Assembly (NCBI GenBank): GCA_963932145.1
Contig: OZ010611.1
Span: 57,173,292-57,237,291, forward strand
Length of the DNA stretch: 64,000 bases
Origin: Acanthosepion lycidas
Taxonomy: Eukaryota > Mollusca > Cephalopoda > Sepiida > Sepiidae
Direction: 5' to 3'
Position numbers and translations under genes: made by a program. The stretch's first letter is position 1; every line of letters begins with the position of its first letter. Below are positions 13,201 through 25,400 of the stretch, piece by piece. Below the pieces are notes generated by a model. It worked only from the letters and a program-made list of their open reading frames with translations. It did no database searches and had not been told where the DNA came from.

Positions 13201-14287
13201 GGCACAAAATGGGGGATCAGTGTCTTATTCTCTTCTGTTTGTGCCTTGTCTTTAGCTTTTTCTTCTATATTTAACATTATGTAGAGGCAAGCCCCCCCTC
13301 TAAATCTGGATTGAAATTATTTTTCATTCTAATTCATAGAAATGGAGTAGCGTGCAATGGTGTCGTCTCATACAACTGTGAGTTAGTAGAAAGATTTGTG
13401 GGCACAAAATGGGTGATCAGTGTCTTATTCTCTTCTGTTTGTGCCTTGTGTTTACCTTTTTCTTCTATATTTAACATTATGTAGAGGCAAGGCACCCCTC
13501 TAAATCTGGATTGAAATTATTTTTCATTCTTATTCATAGAAATGGAGTAGCGTGCAATGGTGTCGTCTTATACAACTGTGAGTTAGTAGAAAAATTTGTG
13601 GGCCCAAAATTGGTGATCAGTGTCTTATTCTCTTCCGTTTGTGCCTTGTCTTTAGCTTTTTCTTCTATATTTAACATTATGTAGAGACAAGCCCCCCCTT
13701 TAAATCTGGATTGAAATTATTTTTCATTCTAATTCATAGAAATGGAGTAGCGTGCAATGGTGTCGTCTCATACAACTGCGAGTTAGTAGAAAAAATTTGT
13801 GGGCACAAAATGGGGGATCAGTGTCTTATTCTCTTCTGTTTGTGCCTTGTCTTTAGCTTTTTCTTCTATATTTAACATTATGTAGAGGCAAGCCCCCCCT
13901 CTAAATCTGGATTGAAATTATTTTTCATTGTAATTCATAGAAATGGAGTAGCGTGCAAAGGTGTCGTCTCATACAACTGTGAGTTAGTAGAAAGATTTGT
14001 GGGCACAAAATGGGTGATCAGTGTCTTATTCTCTTCTGTTTGTGCCTTGTGTTTACCTTTTTCTTCTATATTTAACATTATGTAGAGGCAAGGCAACCCT
14101 CTAAATCTGGATTGAAATTATTTTTCATTCTTATTCATAGAAATGGAGTAGCGTGCAATGGTGTCGTCTCATACAACTGTGAGTTAGTAGAAAAATTTGT
14201 GGGCACAAAATGTGTGATCAGTGTCTTATTCTCTTCCGTTTGTGCCTTGTCTTTAGCTTTTTCTTCTATATTTAACATTATGTAGAG
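10278..14287 (+). repeat. Subfamily C with 1001-bp (5-mer) higher-order repeat
   Basis: Monomers read 'ctggattg' and often 'gcaagccccccc'. The rare variant 'actgcgag' sits at 10171, 11172, 12173 and 13174, exactly 1001 bp apart each time, and again at 13775 (601 bp, three units). Each is followed by a unit with 'gtagaaagattt' and then 'gtgtttacc'. The other units in the cycle ('gggcccaaaat', 'cttccgtttg', 'attcttattc') are similar but not in a fixed order, so the five-unit cycle is only partly preserved. The last interval appears to have lost two units. Confidence 0.85.
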
Positions 14288-17200
14288 TCAAGCAACCCCT
14301 CTAAATCTGGATTGAATTTATTTTTCATTCTAATTCATAGAAATGGAGTAGCTTGCAATGGTTTCGTCTCATACAACTGTGAGTTAATAGAAAAAATTTT
14401 TGGGCACAAACTGGGAGATCAGTGTTTTATTGTCTTCTGTTTGTGACTTGTGTTTACCTTTTTCTTCTATATTTAACATTATTTAGAGGCAAGGCCCCCC
14501 CCTAAATCTGTATTGAAATTATTTTTCATTCTAATTCATAGAAATGGAGTAGCGTGCAATCGTGTCGTCTCATACAACTGTGAGTTAGTAGAAAAATTTG
14601 TGGGCACAAAATGGGTGATCAGTGTCTTATTCTCTTCTGTTTGTGCCTTGTCTTTACCTTTTTCTGCTATATTTAACATTATGTAGAGGCAAGGCCCCCC
14701 TCTAAATCTGGATTGAAATTATTTTTCATTCTAATTCATAGAAATGGAGTAGCGTGCAATGGTGTCGTCTCATACAACTGTGAGTTAGTAGAAAAATTTG
14801 TGGGCACAAATTTATTGATCATAGACTTATTCAATTCTGTTTGTGGCTAGTCTTTAGCTTTTTCTTCTATATTTAACATTATGTAGAGGCAAGGCCCCCC
14901 TCTAAATCTAGACTGAAATTATTTTGCATTCTAATTAATAGAAATGGAGTAGTGTGCAATGGTGTCGTCTCATACAACTGTGAGTTAGTAGAAAAATTTG
15001 TGGGCACAAAATGGGTGATCAGTGTCTTATTCTCTGCTGTTTGTGCCTTGTCTTTAGCTTTTTCTTCTATATTTAACATTATGTAGAGGCAAGGCCCGCC
15101 TCTAAATCTGGATTGAAATTATTTTTCATTCTAATTCATAGAAATGGAGTAGCGTGCAATGGTGTCGTCACATACAACTGTGAGTTAGTAGAAAAATTTG
15201 TGGGCACAAAATGGGTGATCAGTGTCTTATTCTCTTCCCTTTGTGCCTTGTGTTTAGCTTTTTCTTCTATATTTAACATTATGTAGAGGCAAGCCACCCC
15301 TCTAAATCTGGATTGAATTTATTTTTCATTCTAATTCATAGAAATGGAGTAGCGTGCAATGGTGTCATCACATACAACTGTGAGTTAGTAGAAAAATATG
15401 TGGGCACAAAATGGGTGATCAGTGTCTTATTCTCTTCCGTTTGTGCCTTGTCTTTAGCTTTTTCTTCTATATTTAACATTATGTAGAGGCAAGGCCCCCC
15501 TCTAAATCTGGATTGAAATTATTTTTCATTCTAATTCATAGAAATGGAGTAGCGTGCAATGGTGACGTCTCATACAACTGTGAGTTAGTAGAAAAATTTG
15601 TGGGCACAAAATGTTTGATCAGAGCTTTATTCTCTTCTGTTTGTGCCTTGTCTTTAGCTGTTTCTTCTATATTTAACATTATGTAGAGGCAAGTCCCCCC
15701 TCTAAATCTGGATTGAAATTATTTTTCATTCTAATTCATAGAAATGGAGTAGCGTGCAATGGTGTCGTCTCATACAACTGTGAGTTAGTAGAAAAATTTG
15801 GGGGCACAAAATGGGTGATCATAGTCTTATTCTCTTCTGTTTATGCCTTGTCTTTAGCTTTTTCTTCTATATTTAACATTATGTAGAGGCAAGGACCCCC
15901 TCTAAATCTGGATTGAAATTGTTTTTCATTCTAATTCATAGAAATGGAGTAGCGTGCAATGGTGTCGTCGCATACAACTGTGAGTTAGTAGAAAAATTTG
16001 TGGGCACAAAATGGGTGATCAGTGTCTTATTCTCTTCTGTTTGTGCCTTGACTTTAGCTTTTTCTTCTATATTTAACATTATGTAGAGGCAAGGCCCCCC
16101 TCTAAATCTGGATTGAAATTGTTTTTCATTCTAATTCATAGAAATGGAGTAGCGTGCAATGGTGTCGTCTCATACGACTGTGAGTTAGTAGAAAAAATTA
16201 GTGGGCACAAAATGGGTGATCAGTGTCTTATTCTCTTCTGTTTGTACCTTGTCTTTAGCTTTTTCTTCTATATTTAACATTATGTAGAGGCAAGGCCCCC
16301 TTCTAAATCTGGATTGAAATTATTTTTCTTTCTAATTCATAGAAATGTAGTAGCGTGCAATAGTGTCGTCTCATACAACTGTGATTTAGTAGAATAATTT
16401 GTGGGCACAAAATGTGTGATCAGTGTGTTATTCTCTTCTGTTTGTGCCTTGTCTTTAGCTTTTTCTTCTATATTTAACATTACGTGGAGGCAAGGCCCCC
16501 CTCTAAATCTGGATTGAAATTATTTTTCATTCTAATTCATAGAAATGGAGTAGCGTGCAATGGTGTCATCTCATACAAATTTGAGTTAGTAGAAAAATTT
16601 GTGGGCACAAAATGGGTGATCAGAGTCTTATTCTCTTCTGTTTGTGCCTTGTCTTTAGCTTTTTCTTCTATATTTAACATTATGTAGAGGCAAGGCCCGC
16701 CTCTAAATCTGGATTGAAATTATTTTTCATTCTAATTCATAGAAATGGAGTAGCGTGCAATGGTGTCGTCTCATACAACTGTGAGTTAGTAGAAAAAATT
16801 AGTGGGCAAAAAATGGGTGATCAGTGTCTTATTCTCTTCTGTTTATGTCTTGTCTTTAGCTTTTTCTTCTATATTTAACATTATGTAGAGGCAAGGCCCC
16901 CCTCTAAATCTGGATTGAAATTATTTTTCATTCTAATTCATAGAAATGGAGTAGCGTGCAATGGTGTCGTCTCATACAACTGTGAGTTAGTAGAAAAATT
17001 TGTGGGCACAAAATGTTTGATCAGAGCTTTATTCTCTTCTGTTTGTGCCTTGTCTTTAGCTGTTTCTTCTATATTTAACATTATGTAGAGGCAAGTCCCC
17101 CCTCTAAATCCGGATTGAAATTATTTTTCATTCTAATTCATAGAAATGGAGTAGCGTGCAATGGTGTCGTCTCATACAACTGTGAGTTAGTAGAAAAATT

Positions 17201-20030
17201 TGGGGGCACAAGATGTGTGATCAGTGTGTTATTCTCTTCTGTTTGTGCCTTGTCTTAAGCTTTTTCTTCTATATTTAACATTATGTAGAGGCAAGGCCCC
17301 CCTCTAAATCTGGATTGAAATTATTTTTCATTCTAATTCATAGAAATGGAGTAGCGTGCAATGATGTCGTCGCATACAACTGTGAGTTAGTAGAAAAATT
17401 TGTGGGCACAAAATGGGTGATCAGTGTCGTATTCTCTTCTGTTTGTGCCTTGTGTTTACCTTTTTCTTCTATATTTAACATTATTTACAGGCAAGGCCCC
17501 CCCTCTAAATCTGGATTGAAATTATTTTTCATTCTAATTCATAGAAATGGAGTAGCGTGCAATGGTGTCGTCTCATACAACTGTGAGTTAGTAGAAAAAT
17601 TTGATGGTACAAAATGGGTGATCAGTGTCTTATTCTCTTCTGTTTGTGCCTTGTCTTTACCTTTTTCTGCTATATTTAACATTATGTAGAGGCAAGGCCC
17701 CCCTCTAAATCTGGATTAAAATTATTTTTCATTCTAATTCATAGAAATGGAGTAGCGTGCAATGGTGTCGTCTCATACAACTGTGAGTTAGTAGAAAAAT
17801 TTGTGGGCACAAATTGATTGATCAGAGTCTTATTCTCTTCTGTTTGTGGCTAGTCTTTAGCTTTTTCTTCTATATTTAACATTATGTAGAGGCAAGCCCC
17901 CCCTCTAAATCTGGATTGAAATTATTTTTCATTCTAATTCATAGAAATGGAGTAGCGTGCAATGGTGTCGTCTCATACAACTGTGAGTTAGTAGAAAAAA
18001 TTAGTGGGCAAAAAATGGGTGATCAGTGACTTATTCTCTTCTGTTTGAGCCTTGTCTTTAGCTTTTTCTTCTATATTTAACATTATGTAGAGGCAAGGCC
18101 CCCCTCTAAATCTGGATTGAAATTATTTTTCATTCTAATTCATAGAAATGGAGTAGCGTGCAATGGTGTCGTCTCATACAACTGTGAGTTAGTAGAAAAA
18201 TTTGGGGGCACAAAATGGGTGATCATAGTCTTATTCTCTTCTGTTTATGCCTTGTCTTTAGCTTTTTCTTCTATATTTAACATTATGTAGAGGCAAGGCC
18301 CCCCTCTAAATCTGGATTGAAATTGTTTTTCATTCTAATTCATAGAAATGGAGTAGCGTGCAATGGTGTCGTCTCATACGACTGTGAGTTAGTAGAAAAA
18401 ATTAGTGGGCACAAAATGGGTGATCAGTGTCTTATTCTCTTCTGTTTGTACCTTATCTTTAGCTTTTTCTTCTATATTTAACATTATGTAGAGGCAAGGC
18501 CCCCTTCTAAATCTGGATTGAAATTATTTTTCTTTCTAATTCATAGAAATGGAGTAGCGTGCAATAGTGTCGTCTCATACAACTGTGAGTTAGTAGAATA
18601 ATTTGTGGGCACAAAATGTGTGATCAGTGTGTTATTCTCTTCTGTTTGTGCCTTGTCTTAAGCTTTTTCTTCTATATTTAACATTATGTAGAGGCAAGGC
18701 CTCCCTCTAAATCTGGATTGAAATTATTTTTCATTCTAATTCATAGAAATGGAGTAGCGTGCAATGGTGTCGTCTCATACGACTGTGAGTTAGTAGAAAA
18801 AATTAGTGGGCACAAAATGGGTGATCAGTGTCTTATTCTCTTCTGTTTGTACCTTGTCTTTAGCTTTTTCTTCTATATTTAACATTATGTAGAGGCAAGG
18901 CCCCCTTCTAAATCTGGATTGAAATTATTTTTCTTTCTAATTCATAGAAATGTAGAAGCGTGCAATAGTGTCGTCTCATACAACTGTGAGTTAGTAGAAT
19001 AATTTGTGGGCACAAAATGTGTGATCAGTGTGTTATTCTCTTCTGTTTGTGCCTTGTCTTAAGCTTTTTCTTCTATATTTAACATTATGTGGAGGCAAGG
19101 CCCCCCTCTAAATCTGGATTGAAATTATTTTTCATTCTAATTCATAGAAATGGAGTAGCGTGCAATGGTGTCATCTCATACAAATTTGAGTTAGTAGAAA
19201 AATTTGTGGGCACAAAATGGATGATCAGAGTCTTATTCTCTTCTGTTTGTGCCTTGTCTTTAGCTTTTTCTTCTATATTTAACATTATGTAGAGGAAAGG
19301 CCCCCCTCTAAATCTGGATTGAAATTATTTTTCATTCTAATTCATAGAAATGGAGTAGCGGGCAATGGTGTCGTCTCTTACGACTGTGAGTTAGTAGAAA
19401 AATTTGTGGGCACCAAATGTTTGATCAGAGTCTTATTCTTTTCTGTTTGTGCCTTGTCTTTAGCTTTTTCTCCTATATTTAACATTATGTAGAGGCAATG
19501 CCCTCCTCAAAATCTGGATTGAAATTATTTCTCATTCTAATTCATAGAAATGGAGTAGCGTGCAATGGTGTCGTCTCATACAACTGTGAGTTAGTAGAAA
19601 AAATTAGTGGGCACAAAATGGGTGATCAGTGTCATATTCTCTTCTGTTTATGCCTTGTCTTTAGCTTTTTCTTCTATATTTAACATTATGTAGAGGCAAG
19701 GCCCCCACTAAATCTCGATTGAAATTATTTTTCATTCTAATTCATAGAAATGGAGTAGCGTGCAATGGTGACGTCTCATACAACTGTGAGTTAGTAGAAA
19801 AATTTGTGGGCACAAAATGTTTGATCATAGTCTTATTCTCTTCTGTTTATACCTTGTCTTTAGCTTTTTCTTCTATATTTAACATTATGTAGAGGCAAGG
19901 CCCCCCTCTAAATCTGGATTGAAATTATTTTTCATTCTAATTCATAGAAATGGAGTAGCGTGCAATGGTGTCGTCTCATACAACTGTGAGTTAGTAGAAA
20001 AATTTGTGGGCACAAAATGTTTGATCATAG
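14288..20030 (+). repeat. Mixed monomers with block duplications
   Basis: Units are close to consensus, with scattered variants such as 'attagtggg', 'tttgatcag', 'ttagctgtttc' and 'catacgactg'. Longer blocks recur. 'ctgtttcttct' at 15658 and 17060 is 1402 bp apart. The block from 16171 to about 16690 recurs at 18776 to about 19295, an offset of 2605 bp (13 units). Shared rare changes there are 'catacgactg', 'ttctttcta', 'caatagtgtcg', 'gtggaggcaagg' and 'catacaaatttgag'. There is no single dominant period. Confidence 0.85.
18375..19176 (+). repeat. Tandem 401-bp dimer (two copies)
   Basis: 'catacgactg' at 18375 recurs at 18776. Both are followed by 'attagtggg', 'tttgtacc', 'cccccttct', 'ttctttcta', 'caatagtg', 'gaataattt', 'tcagtgtgtt' and 'cttaagctt' in the same order. 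A single, slightly different copy is present at 16171. The doubling here is therefore probably local and later than the 2605-bp block duplication. Confidence 0.8.
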
Positions 20031-21230
20031 TCTTATTCTCTTCTGTTTGTGCCTTGTCTTAAGCTTTTTCTTCTATATTTAACATTATGTAGAGGCAAGG
20101 CCCCCCTCTAAATCTGGATTGAAATTATTTTTCATTCTAATTCATAGAAATGGAGTAGCGTGCAATTGTGTTGTCTCATACAACTGTGAGTTAGTAGAAA
20201 AATTTGTGGGCAGAAAATGTTTGATCATAGTCTTATTCTCTTCTGTTTATGCCTTGTCTTTAGCTTTTTCTTCTATATTTAACATTATCTAGAGGCAAGG
20301 CCCCCCTCTAAATCTGGAATGAAATTATTTTTCATTCTAATTCATAGAAATGGTGTAGCGTGCAATGGTGTCGTCTCATACAACTGTGAGTTAGTAGAAA
20401 AAATTAGTGGGCACAAAATGGGTGATCAGTGTCTTATTCTCTTCTGTTTGTGCCTTGTCTTTACCTTTTTCTTCTATATTTAACATTATGTAGAGGCAAG
20501 GCCCCCCTCTAAATCTGGATTGAAATTATTTTTCATTCTAATTCATAGAAATGGAGTAGCGTGAAATGGTGTCGTCTCATACAACTGTGAATTAGTAGAA
20601 AAATTTGTGGGCACAAAATGTTTGATCAGAGTCTTATTCTCTTCTGTTTGTGCCTTGTCTTTAGCTTTTTCTTCTATATTTAACATTATGTAGAGGCAAG
20701 TCCCTCCTCTAAATCTGGATTGAAATTATTTTTCATTCTAATTCATAGAAATGGAGTAGCGTGCAATGGTGTCGTCTCATACAACTGTGAGTTAGTAGAA
20801 AAATTTGTGGGCACAAAATGTTTGATCAGTGACTTATTCTCTTCTGTTTGAGCCTTGTCTTTAGCTTTTTCTTCTATATTTAACATTATGTAGAGGCAAG
20901 GCCCCCCTCTAAATCTGGATTGAAATTATTTTTCATTCTAATTCATAGAAATGGAGTAGCGTGCAATGGTGTCGTCTCATACAACTGTGAGTTAGTAGAA
21001 AAATTTGTGGGCACAAAATGGGTGATCAGTGACTTATTCTCTTCTGTTTGTGCCTTGTCTTTAGCTTTTTCTTCTATATTTAACATTATGTAGAGGCAAG
21101 GGCCCCCTCTAATCAGGATTGAAATGATTTTTCATTCTAATTCACAGAAATGGAGTAGCGTGCAATGGTGTCGTCTCATACAACTGTGAGTTAGTAGAAA
21201 AATTTGTGGGCACAAAATGGGTGATCAGTG
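20031..21230 (+). repeat. 1200-bp 6-mer higher-order repeat, copy 1
   Basis: Six monomers carry a distinctive ordered set of variants: 'cttaagctt', 'ttgtctcat', 'tatctagagg' with 'ctggaatg', 'attagtggg', 'gtgaaatgg', 'tccctcctc' and a 'ctaatcagg' unit lacking three bases. Reading this against 21231-22430, I find four differences: near 20167, 20212, 20632 and 21173. That is about 99.7% identity. Confidence 0.93.
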
Positions 21231-22430
21231 TCTTATTCTCTTCTGTTTGTGCCTTGTCTTAAGCTTTTTCTTCTATATTTAACATTATGTAGAGGCAAGG
21301 CCCCCCTCTAAATCTGGATTGAAATTATTTTTCATTCTAATTCATAGAAATGGAGTAGCGTGCAATGGTGTTGTCTCATACAACTGTGAGTTAGTAGAAA
21401 AATTTGTGGGCACAAAATGTTTGATCATAGTCTTATTCTCTTCTGTTTATGCCTTGTCTTTAGCTTTTTCTTCTATATTTAACATTATCTAGAGGCAAGG
21501 CCCCCCTCTAAATCTGGAATGAAATTATTTTTCATTCTAATTCATAGAAATGGTGTAGCGTGCAATGGTGTCGTCTCATACAACTGTGAGTTAGTAGAAA
21601 AAATTAGTGGGCACAAAATGGGTGATCAGTGTCTTATTCTCTTCTGTTTGTGCCTTGTCTTTACCTTTTTCTTCTATATTTAACATTATGTAGAGGCAAG
21701 GCCCCCCTCTAAATCTGGATTGAAATTATTTTTCATTCTAATTCATAGAAATGGAGTAGCGTGAAATGGTGTCGTCTCATACAACTGTGAATTAGTAGAA
21801 AAATTTGTGGGCACAAAATGTTTGATCAGAGACTTATTCTCTTCTGTTTGTGCCTTGTCTTTAGCTTTTTCTTCTATATTTAACATTATGTAGAGGCAAG
21901 TCCCTCCTCTAAATCTGGATTGAAATTATTTTTCATTCTAATTCATAGAAATGGAGTAGCGTGCAATGGTGTCGTCTCATACAACTGTGAGTTAGTAGAA
22001 AAATTTGTGGGCACAAAATGTTTGATCAGTGACTTATTCTCTTCTGTTTGAGCCTTGTCTTTAGCTTTTTCTTCTATATTTAACATTATGTAGAGGCAAG
22101 GCCCCCCTCTAAATCTGGATTGAAATTATTTTTCATTCTAATTCATAGAAATGGAGTAGCGTGCAATGGTGTCGTCTCATACAACTGTGAGTTAGTAGAA
22201 AAATTTGTGGGCACAAAATGGGTGATCAGTGACTTATTCTCTTCTGTTTGTGCCTTGTCTTTAGCTTTTTCTTCTATATTTAACATTATGTAGAGGCAAG
22301 GGCCCCCTCTAATCAGGATTGAAATGATTTTTCATTCTAATTCACAGAAATGGAGTAGCGTGCAATGGTGTCCTCTCATACAACTGTGAGTTAGTAGAAA
22401 AATTTGTGGGCACAAAATGGGTGATCAGTG
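21231..22430 (+). repeat. 1200-bp 6-mer higher-order repeat, copy 2
   Basis: This is a direct tandem copy of the preceding 1200 bp. Similarity continues about 20-30 bp past the end and then stops at 22461, where 'tacc' replaces 'aagc'. The small number of differences says the duplication is young compared with the spread among monomers within the unit. Confidence 0.93.
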
Positions 22431-25400
22431 TCTTATTCTCTTCTGTTTGTGCCTTGTCTTTACCTTTTTCTTCTATATTTAACATTATGTAGAGGCAAGG
22501 CCCCCCTCTAAATCTGGATTGAAATTATTTTTCATTCTAATTCATAGAAATGGAGTAGCGTGCAATGGTGTCGTCTCATACAACTGTGAGTTAGTAGAAA
22601 AATTTGTGGGCACAAAATGTTTGATCAGAGTCTTATTCTCTTCCGTTTGTGCCTTGTCTTTAGCTTTTTCTTCTATATTTAACATTATGTAGAGGCAAGT
22701 CCCTCCTCTAAATCAGGATTGAAATTATTTTTCATTCTAATTCATAGAAATGGAGTAGCGTGCAATGGTGTCGTCTCATACAACTGTGAGTTAGTAGAAA
22801 AATTTGTGGGCACAAAATGTTTGATCAGTGACATATTCTCTTCTGTTTGTGCCTTGTCTTTAGCTTTGTCTTCTATATTTAACATTATGTAGAGGCAAGG
22901 CCCTCCTCTAAATCTGGATTGAAATTATTTTTCATTCTAATTCATAGAAATGGAGTAGCGTGCAATGGTGTCGTCTCATACAACTGTGAGTTAGTAGCAA
23001 AATTTGTGGGCACAGAATGGGTGATCAGTGTCTTATTCTCTTCTGTTTGTGCCTTGTCTTTACCTTTTTCTTCTATATTTAACATTATGTAGAGGCAAGG
23101 CCCCCTCTAAATCTGGATTGAAATTATTTTTCATTCTAATTCATAGAAATGGAGTAGCGTGCAATGGTGTCGTCTCATACAACTGTGAGTTAGTAGAAAA
23201 ATTTGTGGGCACAAAATGGGTGATCAGTGACTTATTGTCTTCTGTTTGAGCCTTGTCTTTAGCTTTTTCTTCTATATTTAACATTATGTAGAGGCAAGGC
23301 CCCCCTCTAAATCTGGATTGAAATTATTTTTCATTCTAATTCATAGAAATGGTGTAGCGTGCAATGGTGTCGTCTCATACAACTGTGAGTTAGTAGAAAA
23401 ATTTGTGGGCACAAAATGGGTGATCAGTGTTTTATTCTCTTCTGTTTGTGCCTTGTCTTTAGTTTTTTCTTCTATATGTAACATTATGTAGAGGCAAGGC
23501 CCCCCTCTAAATCTGGATTGAAATTATTTTTCATTCTAATTCATAGAAATGGAGTAGCGTGCAATGGTGTCGTCTCATACAACTGTGAGTTAGTAGAAAA
23601 ATTTGTGGGCACAAAATGTTTGATCAGTGACTTATTCTCTTCTGTTTGTGCCTTGTCTTTAGCTTTGTCTTCTATATTTAACATTATGTAGAGGCAAGGC
23701 CCTCCTCTAAATCTGGATTGAAATTATTTTTCATTCTAATTCATAGAAATGGAGTAGCGTGCAATGGTGTCGTCTCATACAACTGTGAGTTAGTAGCAAA
23801 ATTTGTGGGCACAGAATGGGTGATCAGTGTCTTATTCTCTTCTGTTTGTGCCTTGTCTTTACCTTTTTCTTCTATATTTAACATTATGTAGAGGCAAGGC
23901 CCCCTCTAAATCTGGATTGAAATTATTTTTCATTCTAAATCATGGAAATGGAGTAGCGTGCAATGGTGTCGTCTCATACAACAGTGAGTTAGTAGAAAAA
24001 TGTGTGGGCACAAAATGGGTGATCAGAGTCTTATTCTCTTCTGTTTGTGCCTTGTCTTTAGCTTTTTCTTCTATATTTAACATTATGTAGAGGCAAGTCC
24101 CTCCTCTAAATCTGGATTGAAATCATTTTTCATTCTAATTCATAGAAATGGAGTAGCGTGCAATGGTGTCGTCTCATACAACTGTGAGTTAGTAGAAAAA
24201 TTTGGGGGCACAAAATGGGTTATCGGTGCCTTATTCTCTTCTGTTTTTGCCTTGACTTTAGCTTTTTCTTCTATATTTAACATTATGTAGAGGCAAGGCC
24301 CCCGTCTAAATCTGGATTGATATTATTTTTCATTCTAATTCATAGAAATGGAGTAGCGTGCAATGGTGTCGTCTCATACAACTGGGAGTTAGTAGCAAAA
24401 TTTGTGGGCACAAAATGGGTGATCAGTGTCTTATTCTCTTCTGTTTGTGCCTTGTCTTTACCTTTTTCTTCTATATTTAACATTATGTAGAGGCAAGGCC
24501 CCCTCTTAATCTGGATTGTAATTATTTTTCATTCTAATTCATAGAAATGGAGTAGCGTGCAATGGTGTCGTCTCATACAACTATGAGTTAGTAGAGAAAT
24601 TTGTGGGCACAAAATGGGTGATCAGTGACTTATTCTCTTCTGTTTGAGACTTGTCTTTAGCTTTTTCTTCTATATTTAACATTATGTAGAGGCAAGGCCC
24701 CCCTCTAAATCTGGATTGAAATTATTTTTCATTCTAATTCATAGAAATGGAGTAGCGTGCAATGGTGTCGTCTCATACAACTGTGAGTTAGTAGAAAAAT
24801 TTGTGGACACAAAATGGGTGATCAGTGTTTTATTCTCTTCTGTTTGTGCCTTGTCTTTAGCTTTTTCTTCAAAATGTAACATTATGTAGAGGCAAGGCCC
24901 CCCTCTAAATCTGGATTGAAATTATTTTTCATTCTAATTCATAGAAATGGAGTAGCGTGCAATGGTGTCATCTCATACAACTGTGAGTTAATAGAAAAAT
25001 TTGTGGGCAGAAAATGGATGATCAGTGTCTTATTCTCTTCTGTTTGTGCCTTGTCTTTAGCTTTTTCTTCTATATTTAACATTATGTAGAGGCAAGGCCC
25101 CCCTCTAAATCTGGATTGAAATTATTTTTCATTCTAATTCATAGAAATGGAGTAGCGTGCAATGGTGTCGTCTCATACAACTGTGAGTTAGTAGAAAAAT
25201 TTGTGGGCACAAAATGTTTGATCAGTGACATATTCTCTTCTGTTTGTGCCTTGTCTTTAGCTTTGTCTTCTATATTTAACATTATGTAGAGGCAAGGCCC
25301 TCCTCTAAATCTGGATTGAAATTATTTTTCATTCTAATTCATAGAAATGGAGTAGCGTGCAATGGTGTCGTCTCATACAACTGTGAGTTAGTAGCAAAAT

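Noticed and set aside
17315..17689. Open frame of 124 codons on the + strand, the longest in the window, spanning two monomers
   Set aside because: It starts at a ttg within 'ttgaaattattttt', runs through ordinary repeat sequence, and spans two units only because small length changes keep the frame. With a 200-bp unit the frame normally shifts each repeat. Substitutions between copies do not respect codon positions.
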